This document shows, piece by piece, positions 1 to 6,985 of a stretch of 64,000 nucleotides of DNA. Every line of letters starts with the position of its first letter. Position 1 is the stretch's first letter. The notes beneath the pieces were generated by a model. The model was not told where the DNA came from. It saw only the letters and a list, made by a program, of their open reading frames with translations, and searched no databases. The translations under genes and the position numbers were made by a program. The stretch spans positions 124,001 to 188,000 of the forward strand of contig NZ_JAMTCF010000007.1 in the NCBI RefSeq assembly GCF_024171695.1, given 5' to 3'. This stretch comes from Actinosynnema pretiosum (GTDB lineage Bacteria; Actinomycetota; Actinomycetes; Mycobacteriales; Pseudonocardiaceae).

Positions 1-306
1 CAGGCCGGGCTGGCTGGACGAGGACAGCACCCTGCCCACTTCGGCGTCCTGGCGCAGCGCGGTGACCAACGGCTTGTTGGAGTACACCGCGTCCAGCCAC
101 GCCGCCCGCCCCTCCGCCGTGCTGGTGCTGGACTCGACCCACGTCCCGTTCGTGTCCTGGGTGTGGAAGCGCGGCACGAGTGCGTGCCGGGGGACGGCGC
201 GCACCGCGTCCCGCCAGGCCGGGTCGGTGAGCTTCCCCAGCTCGCCGAGCATGTCGGCCAGTTCGGCAGCGCGCGGGCGCCACTCCTCGTCAGGGACGGT
301 CGTCAC
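1..306 (-). CDS. tgmC: PIMT-like methyltransferase of ATP-grasp RiPP cluster, 3' truncated by window edge
   Basis: The frame starts at a GTG and runs off the window, leaving the first 102 residues. The visible part (residues 1-60, including AVPRHALVPRF) resembles the N-terminus of protein-L-isoaspartate O-methyltransferase (PCMT) proteins that accompany ATP-grasp RiPP maturases. Its GTG overlaps the tgmB stop (GTGA at 303-306), so the two are translationally coupled. In related clusters (the fuscimiditide type) such enzymes methylate an Asp of the cross-linked peptide, which then collapses to an aspartimide. The SAM-binding core is outside the window, so activity cannot be judged here. The family assignment rests on the N-terminus and on context. 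Confidence 0.8.
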   Translation of the reverse strand, partial: MTTVPDEEWRPRAAELADMLGELGKLTDPAWRDAVRAVPRHALVPRFHTQDTNGTWVESSTSTAEGRAAWLDAVYSNKPLVTALRQDAEVGRVLSSSSQPGL

Positions 307-1268
307 GTGCGCACTCCCGTGAGTAGGTCTGCCAGCGCCGCAGTGATCGGCGTGCCGGTCTGGGATTCGAGCCACCCATACTGGCCCGCCGAGTTGCTCT
401 CGTAGAACACGAAACGCCCGGTGTCCCGCTCGATCCCGAAATCGAGTGCCGCATACGCCAGCCCGAGCGTCCTCATGTACGCCCTGATCCCGGCTTCCAC
501 CTCGGGCGGCGTGTCCACCAGTTCATAGGCCAGGGCGTCGAAGTCCGCCCGCCAGTCCTCATGAGCGGCGGCCGAGTTCGCGGTGATCACGATGGTGAAC
601 ATCCGCTCGCCCAGCACCACCACGCGGGCCTCCACCCCCTTGTCCACCCACGCCTGCGCCTGCAACGCGGTCGACCTAACCCCTCGCAGCTCGTCCAGGT
701 CGGCGGGCTCGAACCGGCGGGTGTACGCGACCTTGACCGCCCCGCCCTCGGTGAGGGTGTTCGGCCCGAACGACTTGTGCACCACCCCACCCGGCAGCGT
801 CGCGGCGAACCGCCGCACCGCAGTCGGCGAGTTCGTCACCAGCGTCGGCACCACGTGCAACCCGCAGGACGCAGCGGTGGTGAGCTGCAACGGCTTGTAC
901 ATCGCGTCGGCAGCCCGGTTCGGATGGTTCACCCACAGCACGTCGGGCAGCGCCGCCAGCACCCCGCCGAACCCCAATCGGGCCTCACGGTGCGCGTAGG
1001 CGCGCTCGACCTCGGTCAGCTCGGGCGGGAACACGAACGCGGACGGGTCGCGGTACCAGACGGATCGGATGTCGCGGAGGTCGACCGTGCGGTGGTCGGT
1101 TGACAGGGTGCCTGCCCACCGACCGTCGACTAGCTCCGCGTCGAGCACGAGCTGGCGCGGGAACCAGCTCGTGTCGGCGCGGAACACCTCGACACCCCGG
1201 CGGGTCAACTCGGCCACCACCGCGTCGGTGGGGGCGTCGGCTTCCTGGGCCAGGATGAGGACGGTCAT
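303..1268 (-). CDS. tgmB: ATP-grasp RiPP maturase (TgmB/graspetide synthetase family), 321 aa
   Basis: Predicted ATP-dependent ligase that joins side-chain hydroxyl or amine groups to Asp/Glu carboxylates of the adjacent precursor. The start is ATG (MTVLILAQEAD); a longer frame upstream lacks support and would run deeper into tgmA. N-terminal pre-ATP-grasp segment about residues 1-110, ATP-grasp core about 120-310. Visible motifs are VVHKSFGP (nucleotide-binding Lys), the region around QAWVDKGVEARVVV, and YESNSAGQYGWLE near residues 288-300, which carries the metal-binding E/N residues. The start codon overlaps the tgmA stop (TAATG) and the stop overlaps tgmC, so this is the middle gene of a tight three-gene operon. 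The length is normal for the family. Confidence 0.9.
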   Translation of the reverse strand: MTVLILAQEADAPTDAVVAELTRRGVEVFRADTSWFPRQLVLDAELVDGRWAGTLSTDHRTVDLRDIRSVWYRDPSAFVFPPELTEVERAYAHREARLGFGGVLAALPDVLWVNHPNRAADAMYKPLQLTTAASCGLHVVPTLVTNSPTAVRRFAATLPGGVVHKSFGPNTLTEGGAVKVAYTRRFEPADLDELRGVRSTALQAQAWVDKGVEARVVVLGERMFTIVITANSAAAHEDWRADFDALAYELVDTPPEVEAGIRAYMRTLGLAYAALDFGIERDTGRFVFYESNSAGQYGWLESQTGTPITAALADLLTGVRT

Positions 1269-1573
1269 TACTCCTCCCAGCCCCAGTTCTCCTCCGGGCC
1301 CTCGTCGCCGTCGGTGGAGGACTTGGTGGCCCACTCCTTGCCCATCGTCTCGATCAGCGGCCTGCGCTCGGTGTCCACCGCGAGCTGTCGGGTGGGGCAG
1401 TAGGAGACCGTGCGGCGGACCGGCGTCGGAACGGTCGTGGCGAACCGCAGCCCGAACGGCCGGGTCTCGTCGGGACCGGGTGCGGTCGACACGACGTGGG
1501 CGCGGATGGTGTTGCGGAGCTGGGCGCTGGACAACGGGTTGGCGTCCACGAGGGTGCCGGGTAAGTCGGCCAT
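1268..1573 (-). CDS. tgmA: ATP-grasp-modified RiPP precursor peptide, 101 aa
   Basis: Precursor peptide of the ATP-grasp target family. The leader carries the conserved RPFGLRFATTVP (residues 38-49) and YCPTRQLAVD (58-67) blocks that recruit the maturase. The C-terminal core, about residues 83-101, is rich in Thr/Ser and Asp/Glu (TKSSTDGDEGPEENWGWEE), the donor and acceptor residues for ester or amide cross-links. A D88-G89 pair followed by D90-E91-G92 fits aspartimide formation by the neighbouring PIMT homologue. ATG is preceded by an AAGGAGG ribosome-binding site at 8-nt spacing. It is first in the minus-strand operon and divergent from the XRE regulator. The product is unknown; the cross-link pattern is inference. 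Confidence 0.88.
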   Translation of the reverse strand: MADLPGTLVDANPLSSAQLRNTIRAHVVSTAPGPDETRPFGLRFATTVPTPVRRTVSYCPTRQLAVDTERRPLIETMGKEWATKSSTDGDEGPEENWGWEE

Positions 1574-1652
1574 TGCGGTGCCTCCTTCGGCTCAGGGCTG
1601 CTGCGGGTCAGCGGCCCTGAGCACGAGACAACCGTGGTTCGGTCCCGTGGAA

Positions 1653-1671
1653 TTGCACAGATGTTGCACAG
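1653..1671. repeat. TTGCACAG direct repeat, two copies 11 bp apart
   Basis: TTGCACAG occurs at 1653-1660 and 1664-1671, so the copies lie on the same face of the helix. They sit between the divergent tgmA and XRE starts, where a regulator or RNA polymerase would bind. No function is assigned. Confidence 0.55.
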
Positions 1672-1694
1672 GTCGGCACAGAGCGTCATCACGA

Positions 1695-1724
1695 TCTAGG
1701 TTCCGGACGGCCTCGGAACCTAGA
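1695..1724. promoter_or_regulatory. Perfect 11-bp inverted repeat, candidate operator
   Basis: TCTAGGTTCCG (1695-1705) and CGGAACCTAGA (1714-1724) are exact reverse complements separated by 8 nt. The element lies 41 nt upstream of the ATG of the XRE regulator and 122 nt upstream of tgmA, in the only intergenic space of the divergent pair. A dyad of this size is typical for a dimeric HTH protein. Autoregulation by the adjacent XRE protein is the simplest reading, but this is inference. Confidence 0.6.
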
Positions 1725-1764
1725 CTCGGGCCGCATCCGGCAAGCCTTCGAGAAGGGCGTGGCG

Positions 1765-2970
1765 ATGGCAGCGAGTCCCCCGGCGACCGGCGAGAACATC
1801 ACGGTGCTGCGCAAGGCCGCAGGGCTGACACAGCGCCAGTTAGCCACCCGCGCGAACATCTCCTTAAGCCTGCTGTCCAAGGTGGAGGTTGGTGACCGCG
1901 CCGCCAGCAACGCGCTGGTTGCCGCCGTCGCCCGCGCGCTCGCCGTGCCGATCGAGCGCGTCCACGGCCAGCCCTACCAAGCCGAGCATCGCGAGAGCGG
2001 CGTGGACAACGCCATCGACCGGTTGCGCGCCGCGCTTCGTGGCTACGATCTGGCCCCGGATGAGAGCGTCCCGTTCCGGCCCGTCGAAAGACTCCGGGCC
2101 GACGTTGAGGGGGTCAGTCGGCGGCGGCGCTCCGGGCGTTACGCCCGACTCGCGTTCACCCTGCCCGCGCTGCTGGAAGAGCTGACCCTGGCGAGGCACA
2201 GCGTCACCGGCGCCCGTGAGCAGGAAGAGGTTTTCGAGCTGCTGGTGACGGCGTTCTACGCCGCGCACGGCCTGGCCTACCGGCTCGGCTACGCCGATCT
2301 CGCCGAGTCGATCGAGCACAAGCTGGGGTGGGCGGCCGACCGGACCGGCGACCCGCTTGCCGTGGGACTCGCGCAGTGGACCAGGGTGAACGCCTTCCAA
2401 GCCGCAGGGGACTACGGCCGCGGCTTGCAGCTGCTCGACAACGCCCGCCACCAGCTCGATGAGCACGTGGACCTGTCTGGTTCGGCTGCGGTCACCGTGT
2501 ACGGCAGCCTGCACCTGCGGGCCAGCACCCTCGCTTCCCGCGCCGGTGACGCCGACACCGCCCGCGCCCACCTCGGCGCTGCCGCTGAACTCGGCGCGCG
2601 CGTCCGCCGCGACCGGGTGCACTACCAGCTGACCTTCGGGCCGACGAACACCGCGATCCACGACGTCGCGGCCTCGGTCGAGCTGGGCGACCCGGAACGG
2701 GCCGTTCGCATCGGCGCGGACTTCAAGCGGGGGAGCGGCCTGCCCGCCACCAGGATCGGCCACCTGCACATCGACTTGGCGCGGGCGCACCTGATGCTCG
2801 GCGACCGGCCCGGCACCCTGCGCGCGCTGGAACAAGCCCGCCGCGCCGCGCCGGAGCAGACCCGCTTCCACCCGATGGTTCGGGAGACGACCCGCGTCCT
2901 GGTCAGCCTGCACCGCCGCAGCAACCCGGACCTGAGCAAGTTCGCCACCTGGATCGGGCTCGCCGACTGA
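1765..2970 (+). CDS. XRE-family transcriptional regulator with TPR-like C-terminal domain, 401 aa
   Basis: N-terminal helix-turn-helix at about residues 9-65 (ENITVLRKAAGLTQRQLATR followed by ISLSLLSKVEVGDRAAS). The rest is helical and repeat-like, resembling the TPR-type sensor domains of actinobacterial XRE regulators. I start at ATG 1765 because AGAAGG at 1751-1756 gives 8-nt spacing; a GTG at 1759 in the same frame is too close to that site. It is transcribed divergently from the tgm operon, with an inverted repeat just upstream, so it may control both sides. Regulators of this kind commonly neighbour ATP-grasp RiPP genes. The ligand is unknown. Confidence 0.85.
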   Translation: MAASPPATGENITVLRKAAGLTQRQLATRANISLSLLSKVEVGDRAASNALVAAVARALAVPIERVHGQPYQAEHRESGVDNAIDRLRAALRGYDLAPDESVPFRPVERLRADVEGVSRRRRSGRYARLAFTLPALLEELTLARHSVTGAREQEEVFELLVTAFYAAHGLAYRLGYADLAESIEHKLGWAADRTGDPLAVGLAQWTRVNAFQAAGDYGRGLQLLDNARHQLDEHVDLSGSAAVTVYGSLHLRASTLASRAGDADTARAHLGAAAELGARVRRDRVHYQLTFGPTNTAIHDVAASVELGDPERAVRIGADFKRGSGLPATRIGHLHIDLARAHLMLGDRPGTLRALEQARRAAPEQTRFHPMVRETTRVLVSLHRRSNPDLSKFATWIGLAD

Positions 2971-2983
2971 CGGCCTCAGCGGG

Positions 2984-3131
2984 CGGTGACTGCGGTGACT
3001 GCGGTAACCGGGCTGGTCACGGGGTTACCGAGGTGGGCCGGGTTACCGATCCCGGCGCGAAGGTTGCGGTAACCGCACCGTGGTCGGTAACCCGCTGACC
3101 TGCTGGGTTACCGAGGTCACCGCAGTCACCG
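2984..3131. repeat. Six GGTTACCG octamers enclosed in a perfect 16-bp inverted repeat
   Basis: GGTTACCG occurs at 3023-3030, 3041-3048 and 3106-3113. Its reverse complement CGGTAACC occurs at 3002-3009, 3067-3074 and 3085-3092. The block is bounded by CGGTGACTGCGGTGAC (2984-2999) and its exact complement GTCACCGCAGTCACCG (3116-3131). It lies between the XRE stop and a truncated tRNA-Tyr. Clustered octamers are used as TraB-recognition (clt) sites, origins or excisionase sites in actinomycete integrative elements. Which applies here cannot be told from sequence. Confidence 0.85.
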
Positions 3132-3209
3132 ACGTGTCGGGTGCGGCTTCCCCGAGCTCGCTCGCCCACCCCCGGTGAGTGGGGCTCGGGGACGGCGGTC
3201 AGCCCTGTC

Positions 3210-3228
3210 CGTACCGAGTGCGTACCGA
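3210..3228. repeat. CGTACCGA direct repeat beside the tRNA fragment
   Basis: CGTACCGA is found at 3210-3217 and 3221-3228, with an 11-bp period, about 45 bp before the tRNA-Tyr remnant. It could be an integrase-arm or Xis-type site; this is speculative. Confidence 0.4.
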
Positions 3229-3271
3229 AATAGCCGCATCGGTGATAGAAACAGCAGCTCAGGGGGCGGAG

Positions 3272-3330
3272 CGGGGACGGACTGTAAATCCGTCGCGAAA
3301 GCTACAGAGGTTCGAATCCTCTACCCGCCA
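3272..3330 (+). pseudogene. 3' fragment of tRNA-Tyr(GTA), probable attachment-site remnant
   Basis: An intact anticodon arm is present (ACGGA-CTGTAAA-TCCGT, anticodon GTA at 3284-3286), then a long variable region, a complete T arm (AGAGG-TTCGAAT-CCTCT) and the 3' acceptor strand ACCCGCC plus A (3323-3330). The matching 5' acceptor strand (GGCGGGT) and a D arm are absent upstream, so this cannot be a functional tRNA. Integrative elements that use tRNA genes rebuild the gene at one end and leave such a 3' copy at the other. This makes 3272-3330 a likely att site, with the element to the left. Confidence 0.75.
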
Positions 3331-3339
3331 CAACACGAT

Positions 3340-3381
3340 GAACACCCCCGTGACCAGCTAGAACAGGTCGCGGGGGTGTTC
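3340..3381 (+). terminator. Long stem-loop after the tRNA-Tyr fragment
   Basis: GAACACCCCCGTGACC (3340-3355) pairs with GGTCGCGGGGGTGTTC (3366-3381) with one mismatch and a 10-nt loop, followed by a pyrimidine-rich tail. It is probably the original tRNA-Tyr terminator, retained with the 3' end of the gene. Confidence 0.7.
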
Positions 3382-4533
3382 TCGTTCTGCGCCTGGCCGC
3401 GTTCGGCGGGCACCGGCCTTCTGCGGCTGTCCGCACCGAGGCGCGCCGAAGTTCGTCACCCCTGCAGGTGTTCCGACCGTTCCGGGTGAACCCCCTCCGG
3501 GAGGCTGGTCGTTCCCCGGCGCGGTGCTCGGACCGCGCCGTCCTTGTGACCCGCGTCATGTCCGTGGTGGTTGGTGTGACGTCGTCCGTCTTCCGGCTGC
3601 GCGAGAAAGTGCACTCCATCGGGTGATGTTCCGGCGGGGCCGTGAACGGGGTCTGTTCGCGTCGGGCAAGGATGGAATGTGAAAATTCGGAATAATTTTC
3701 GCTGTTTCCCCAGGTGAAAGCGTTGCGCTGAGCGATTCAAAAAATTCGGAATATCCAGGAAAGCGTTGTGCGAGCGCAACGGCGTTCGGGCGAGCCTTGC
3801 ACTGGTTTGTCCGTCCATTGGACGATCGTGGGGCTTCAAGAGCACGTCTCCGCCGACGACTCCGGGGCGGGCGCCCGGTCCGGTTCCTCCGGGGCGCCGG
3901 GCCCGCCAAGCCGATGGGCGGGAAGCGGATGCGCGAGAAGCACGGTGGAAAGCCTGATGACGACGGTGAAGGGCGGGAACCGGCACCTCGTGCCGGGCGC
4001 TGCCCTGAGCGCGGAAGGCATCCCGGCCGCTGGCAGGCGGTCAGGACGGCCTTCCGCGTCGTCTGGCTGATCATCCGAGTCCTGCTGTGGTCCGACATGG
4101 ACCTGTAGCGCCACAGCAGTACGCGCCGGGGGGCGTGTCGGAAAGGAGTTCCGGCACGGCCCTCGGTGTCCGCGAAGTCACCCACGCGGATTTCGCGGTG
4201 TTCATCCGTTGCGTGGATGCAACGAATCAACGGCTCAAGTGTCTACGCGACACGCGGGGGCGTCAATTCCCCTTGCGGTCGGAACCGCAGGTCGGCAAGT
4301 GCGCGCTCCACACTCGTGGGGTCTTCCTGCCCGCCCGTTCGCGGTGGGAATCAGTTGTGCGGAGGGAGCGGGTTTTCGTTCTTCGCCGGTTCCGCCCCGT
4401 GCGGGCGGTGCCCATGTGAGGTGGAGGGGCGTCCGGGGGCGGCGTTGGCCGGTGGCGCGGTGCGTCCCCTGGGCCGTGGTGCGTGCCCCGGCAAGGTCGC
4501 CCCCGGTCGACGGGGAGGGTGGCCCAACGGGAA
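3382..4533. other. Gene-poor region, about 1.15 kb
   Basis: No open frame here has a convincing ribosome-binding site, codon pattern or recognisable domain; the frames present are Arg/Gly/Pro-rich shadows. A frame at 3797-4108 (+) ends with a hydrophobic stretch (VVWLIIRVLLW) but has no clear RBS, so I do not call it. The part at 3660-3790 is markedly more AT-rich than its surroundings and holds direct repeats (separate entry). The stretch may be decayed element DNA or an orphan regulatory region. Confidence 0.5.
3682..3753. repeat. AT-rich 13-bp direct repeat AAAATTCGGAATA
   Basis: Exact copies lie at 3682-3694 and 3741-3753. A related pair, AAAGCGTTGYGC, follows at about 3717 and 3761. The AT content is unusual for this genome. 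No gene is attached. Confidence 0.6.
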
Positions 4534-4575
4534 GGGCGGGCGCGCAAGTGCTTCCTCTCACTTGCGTGCCCGCCC
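4534..4575 (-). terminator. 17-bp stem-loop downstream of a small minus-strand gene
   Basis: GGGCGGGCGCGCAAGTG (4534-4550) pairs with CACTTGCGTGCCCGCCC (4559-4575) with a single wobble and an 8-nt loop. It lies about 40 nt beyond the stop of the 4615-4857 gene and can serve as its terminator. Confidence 0.65.
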
Positions 4576-4595
4576 CGTATGAAGCATAACTCATC

Positions 4596-4611
4596 TCGAA
4601 CACATGTTCGA
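4596..4611. promoter_or_regulatory. Consensus actinobacterial LexA (SOS) box
   Basis: TCGAAC-ACAT-GTTCGA matches the mycobacterial/actinobacterial SOS-box consensus TCGAAC(N4)GTTCGA exactly. It lies 3 nt past the stop of the minus-strand gene at 4615-4857, and no gene clearly starts from it in either direction. Its target is therefore unclear. Confidence 0.6.
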
Positions 4612-4614
4612 GCC

Positions 4615-4857
4615 CTACGCGATCGCCGCCCGTCCCGCGTCGGTCAGCTCCGCGCCCGCGCGCTCGTCCAGGCGCACCGCGGCGCGCGCCCGCACCAGCC
4701 CGAGGTGCACCAGGTCGTGGATCGCCGCCCGGTCCGAGCACGGCAACCCGTCCACGTACAGGTCCGGCTCGCCGCCCCCGGACAGCTCCGCCCGCCCGGC
4801 GGCCACCGCGCGCAGCATCGACCGCACCCGGCCGGACAGCTCGATCACCTCGATCAT
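4615..4857 (-). CDS. Small conserved actinobacterial protein of unknown function, 80 aa
   Basis: The protein begins MIEVIELSGRVRSMLRAV, continues with GEPDLYVDGLPCSDRAA around the middle, and ends ELTDAGRAAIA. This layout, with a DLYVDGL-C segment and a closing LT-AGRA motif, recurs in small hypothetical proteins of actinomycetes as I remember them; no search was run. It looks like a compact winged-helix-like domain, but I do not assign a function. GAGGGGG lies 5 nt before the ATG. It is flanked downstream by a LexA box and a strong hairpin. No membrane segment or signal peptide is visible. Confidence 0.7.
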   Translation of the reverse strand: MIEVIELSGRVRSMLRAVAAGRAELSGGGEPDLYVDGLPCSDRAAIHDLVHLGLVRARAAVRLDERAGAELTDAGRAAIA

Positions 4858-5116
4858 GACGTCCCCCTCGTCCGTCGCTTCCCCCGCACCAAGGAGAGCG
4901 CTCCGAACCCCGACGCGTACCGGATACGCCGCGTTTCACCCGGCCGGTCGAGGGCGGGACCGGTCAAGATGTCGCTCGATCGGGGTGGCCGTCGCGCTGT
5001 CTGCCGAACAGGGTGATCGGCTGGTCTGATCGGCCCAGCCGAAGTCTCGACGACCGGTCGGCGACGGGAACGGCACGTCGTCGTCAGTAACGGTGTTATG
5101 GGTTTCGGTTGGCGGG

Positions 5117-5650
5117 ATGCTGTCCCGCATGACCGGAACCTGGATCGTCATCGCCGGGGTCGTGGTCGGCGTCGTCATCGGGCTGGCGCTGCGGCCCCCC
5201 GGCGCGCGGCGCGAGCCCGCGACCCGGCAGCCGCCGCCGCGCGAACGGCTCGTGGCGCTGCTCGCCGCCGCCGACGAGCTGGAGCGCGGGCTCGACGCCG
5301 TGCTCGACTTCGGGCCGCTCTCCGCCGGTGAGCTGGCCGCCGTCGACCTGCCCGCCAAGCTGGAGCACCTCGTCGCCCCGCGCGTCCTGACCTGCCCGAC
5401 CGTCGCCGAGCTGCGCGCCTGCACCGAGCAGATCGCCCTGCACCCCTTCCCCGAGCAGCGCGAACTGCTCGCCGCCGTGCGCGCCGACCAGCGCCCCGCC
5501 GCGATGTCCGCGACCTGGCTGGTGATGCGCGAGGCCGCGGGCAGCGCCGCCGCGCAGCACCACGCCGCCGTCGAGGCCCGCCGCTGCCTGGCCACCATCC
5601 GCGACCAGCTGACCCCCGAACTGCCCGGCCCGACCCCCGCGCTCGTCTGA
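5117..5650 (+). CDS. Membrane-anchored protein of unknown function, about 177 aa
   Basis: An N-terminal hydrophobic helix (TWIVIAGVVVGVVIGLAL, about residues 7-24) is followed by a Pro/Arg spacer and a helical, Ala/Leu-rich domain to the end. No family is recognised. The frame opens at GTG 5093, but ATG 5117 or ATG 5129 puts the membrane helix at the N-terminus; none of the three has a strong RBS, so the start is uncertain. Topology would put the bulk on one side of the membrane behind a single anchor. Third-position GC is consistent with coding. No operon partner. Confidence 0.6.
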   Translation: MLSRMTGTWIVIAGVVVGVVIGLALRPPGARREPATRQPPPRERLVALLAAADELERGLDAVLDFGPLSAGELAAVDLPAKLEHLVAPRVLTCPTVAELRACTEQIALHPFPEQRELLAAVRADQRPAAMSATWLVMREAAGSAAAQHHAAVEARRCLATIRDQLTPELPGPTPALV

Positions 5651-5700
5651 CCCGAACCCCTGGCAGGACCTGAACGCCCTGGGCAGGACCTGAGCCGGGA

Positions 5701-5738
5701 ACGACCGAACCCCGGCACGACCGAACCCCGGCACGACC
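5701..5738. repeat. 16-bp tandem repeat, 2.4 copies
   Basis: ACGACCGAACCCCGGC repeats at 5701-5716 and 5717-5732, with a partial third copy. A looser pair of GGCAGGACCTGA units precedes it at about 5660-5692. It lies in the intergenic gap between convergent genes. Confidence 0.55.
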
Positions 5739-5899
5739 GCTCCAACCGCAACCGCAACCGGCCCCGGTCCCCACCCCGCCGGTCCGCGAACCAGGGCCCC
5801 GCGCGCCTCACCAGGCCTTCACCTCCAGGCCGCTGCGCGTCACCCGCCCGGCCGACGGGCTCGGACCCGGCCCTCGGCGGTGCCGAGCCCCCCACCCCG

Positions 5900-6745
5900 T
5901 CACCGTGCAGGCCGCCGCTGCCAGGTGGTCCACAGCGGCCGGTACCCCCGCGAGCCCCAGAACGGCGTCGAGCGCGGGTTCGGCAGGGAGTGGTGCAGCA
6001 GGGTCGCGCCCACGCCCGCCGCGTCCAGCCGCGCGTGCAGCCACGCCACCAGCGCCCCGCCGACCCCGCCCCCGCGCAGGTCCGCCCGCACCCCGAGCAC
6101 CCCCAGGTACGCCACCGGCGACACCGACGTCCGCCCCGCGATCCACCCGCTCGTCCCAGGCCCCTGGCACGTCAGCAGCCCCACCGGCTCCCCGTCCCGC
6201 CACGCCAGCCACGCCTCCGGCTCCGGCCGCCCGACCTCCTCGGCCAGCAGCTCCCGCAGCAGCGCCCCGGTCCTCGGCCGCTCGGTCACCACCCCGTACC
6301 GCGCGTCCACCCGCACCACCTCCAGGTGCAGCTCCGCGGCGACGTCCAGGTCCTCGCCCCGCAGCTCCCGCACCTCGACCGCCGGATCACCCGGTGGCGT
6401 CGGCCGCCCCGCCTCCCGCACCGCCAGCACCACCAGCGGCGCGAAGCCGTGCGCCAGCAGCACGCGGGGCGCGTCCTCGGCGCGGCTGGGCACGGTCACC
6501 AGCGCCGCCGTCTCCGGATCACCCCCGCCGGTCAGCGGCCACTCCCGCAGCCGCCGCTCCAGGTCGTCGTCGGGGCTCCAGCGCAGCACGTGCGCGCGCG
6601 GCGCCCACCAGGTCGAACCCAGCTCGTCGAGCGAGTGCTCCCGCACCGAGTAGGGATCGCTGGCGGCCGGGGGAGGGGGCAGCAGGGAGTCCACACCCGA
6701 ACGTAGCGCCGCCCAACCGCCGAGCTCCAGGGCCGAGCGCCGCAA
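5900..6745 (-). CDS. GNAT-family N-acetyltransferase, 281 aa
   Basis: The C-terminal half carries the acetyl-CoA binding motif A: YLGVLGVRADLRGGGVGGAL (about residues 213-232), with the R-x-x-G-x-G/A pattern. It is followed by a helix and a terminal WGSRGYRPLW strand typical of GNAT folds. The N-terminal half (residues 1-110) resembles a degenerate second GNAT-like domain. The substrate is unknown; the long N-terminal part is compatible with small-molecule or amino-acid acetyltransferases. It is transcribed alone and diverges from the GGDEF/EAL gene. The start at 6745 is the first ATG; a shorter start cannot be excluded. Confidence 0.8.
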   Translation of the reverse strand: MRRSALELGGWAALRSGVDSLLPPPPAASDPYSVREHSLDELGSTWWAPRAHVLRWSPDDDLERRLREWPLTGGGDPETAALVTVPSRAEDAPRVLLAHGFAPLVVLAVREAGRPTPPGDPAVEVRELRGEDLDVAAELHLEVVRVDARYGVVTERPRTGALLRELLAEEVGRPEPEAWLAWRDGEPVGLLTCQGPGTSGWIAGRTSVSPVAYLGVLGVRADLRGGGVGGALVAWLHARLDAAGVGATLLHHSLPNPRSTPFWGSRGYRPLWTTWQRRPAR

Positions 6746-6886
6746 GCCCCGACGCCGCCAAATGGGCCTGCTATCCCCCGCCCAGTGTCGGAAGACCTGA
6801 TCGTGTGAGTCGATCTGTCACTTCACGTGTCAACCCACTCACCAACCTGCCATTTTATCGCCCAACCGGGGTACATTGAGGTATAG

Positions 6887-6917
6887 GAGGGGTCTCGGTG
6901 GGTGTTCGGGACCCCTC
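6887..6917 (+). other. 8-bp stem in the 5' region of the GGDEF/EAL gene
   Basis: GAGGGGTC (6887-6894) pairs with GACCCCTC (6910-6917). It lies 69 nt upstream of the EAL gene start, after an AT-richer stretch (about 6850-6885) that probably holds its promoter. I see no c-di-GMP riboswitch consensus in it. Confidence 0.35.
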
Positions 6918-6985
6918 AGTCACGCCAGGACCCCGCAGGCAGGCTGATCCGGCCGACCCCGCGACCCGGCCGACGAGGAGGCTGG

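Noticed and set aside
3272..3330. Functional tRNA-Tyr gene
   Set aside because: The 5' acceptor strand and D arm are missing; only five of seven acceptor pairs could form with the upstream GGCGGAG, and no D arm would remain.
3797..4108. Small membrane-like protein, 103 codons
   Set aside because: No RBS, Arg/Gly-rich body, and overlapping equally long frames in the other two phases; not supportable as a gene.
6840..6985. c-di-GMP riboswitch upstream of the EAL gene
   Set aside because: Only a simple 8-bp stem is visible; no conserved GEMM-type core motifs.
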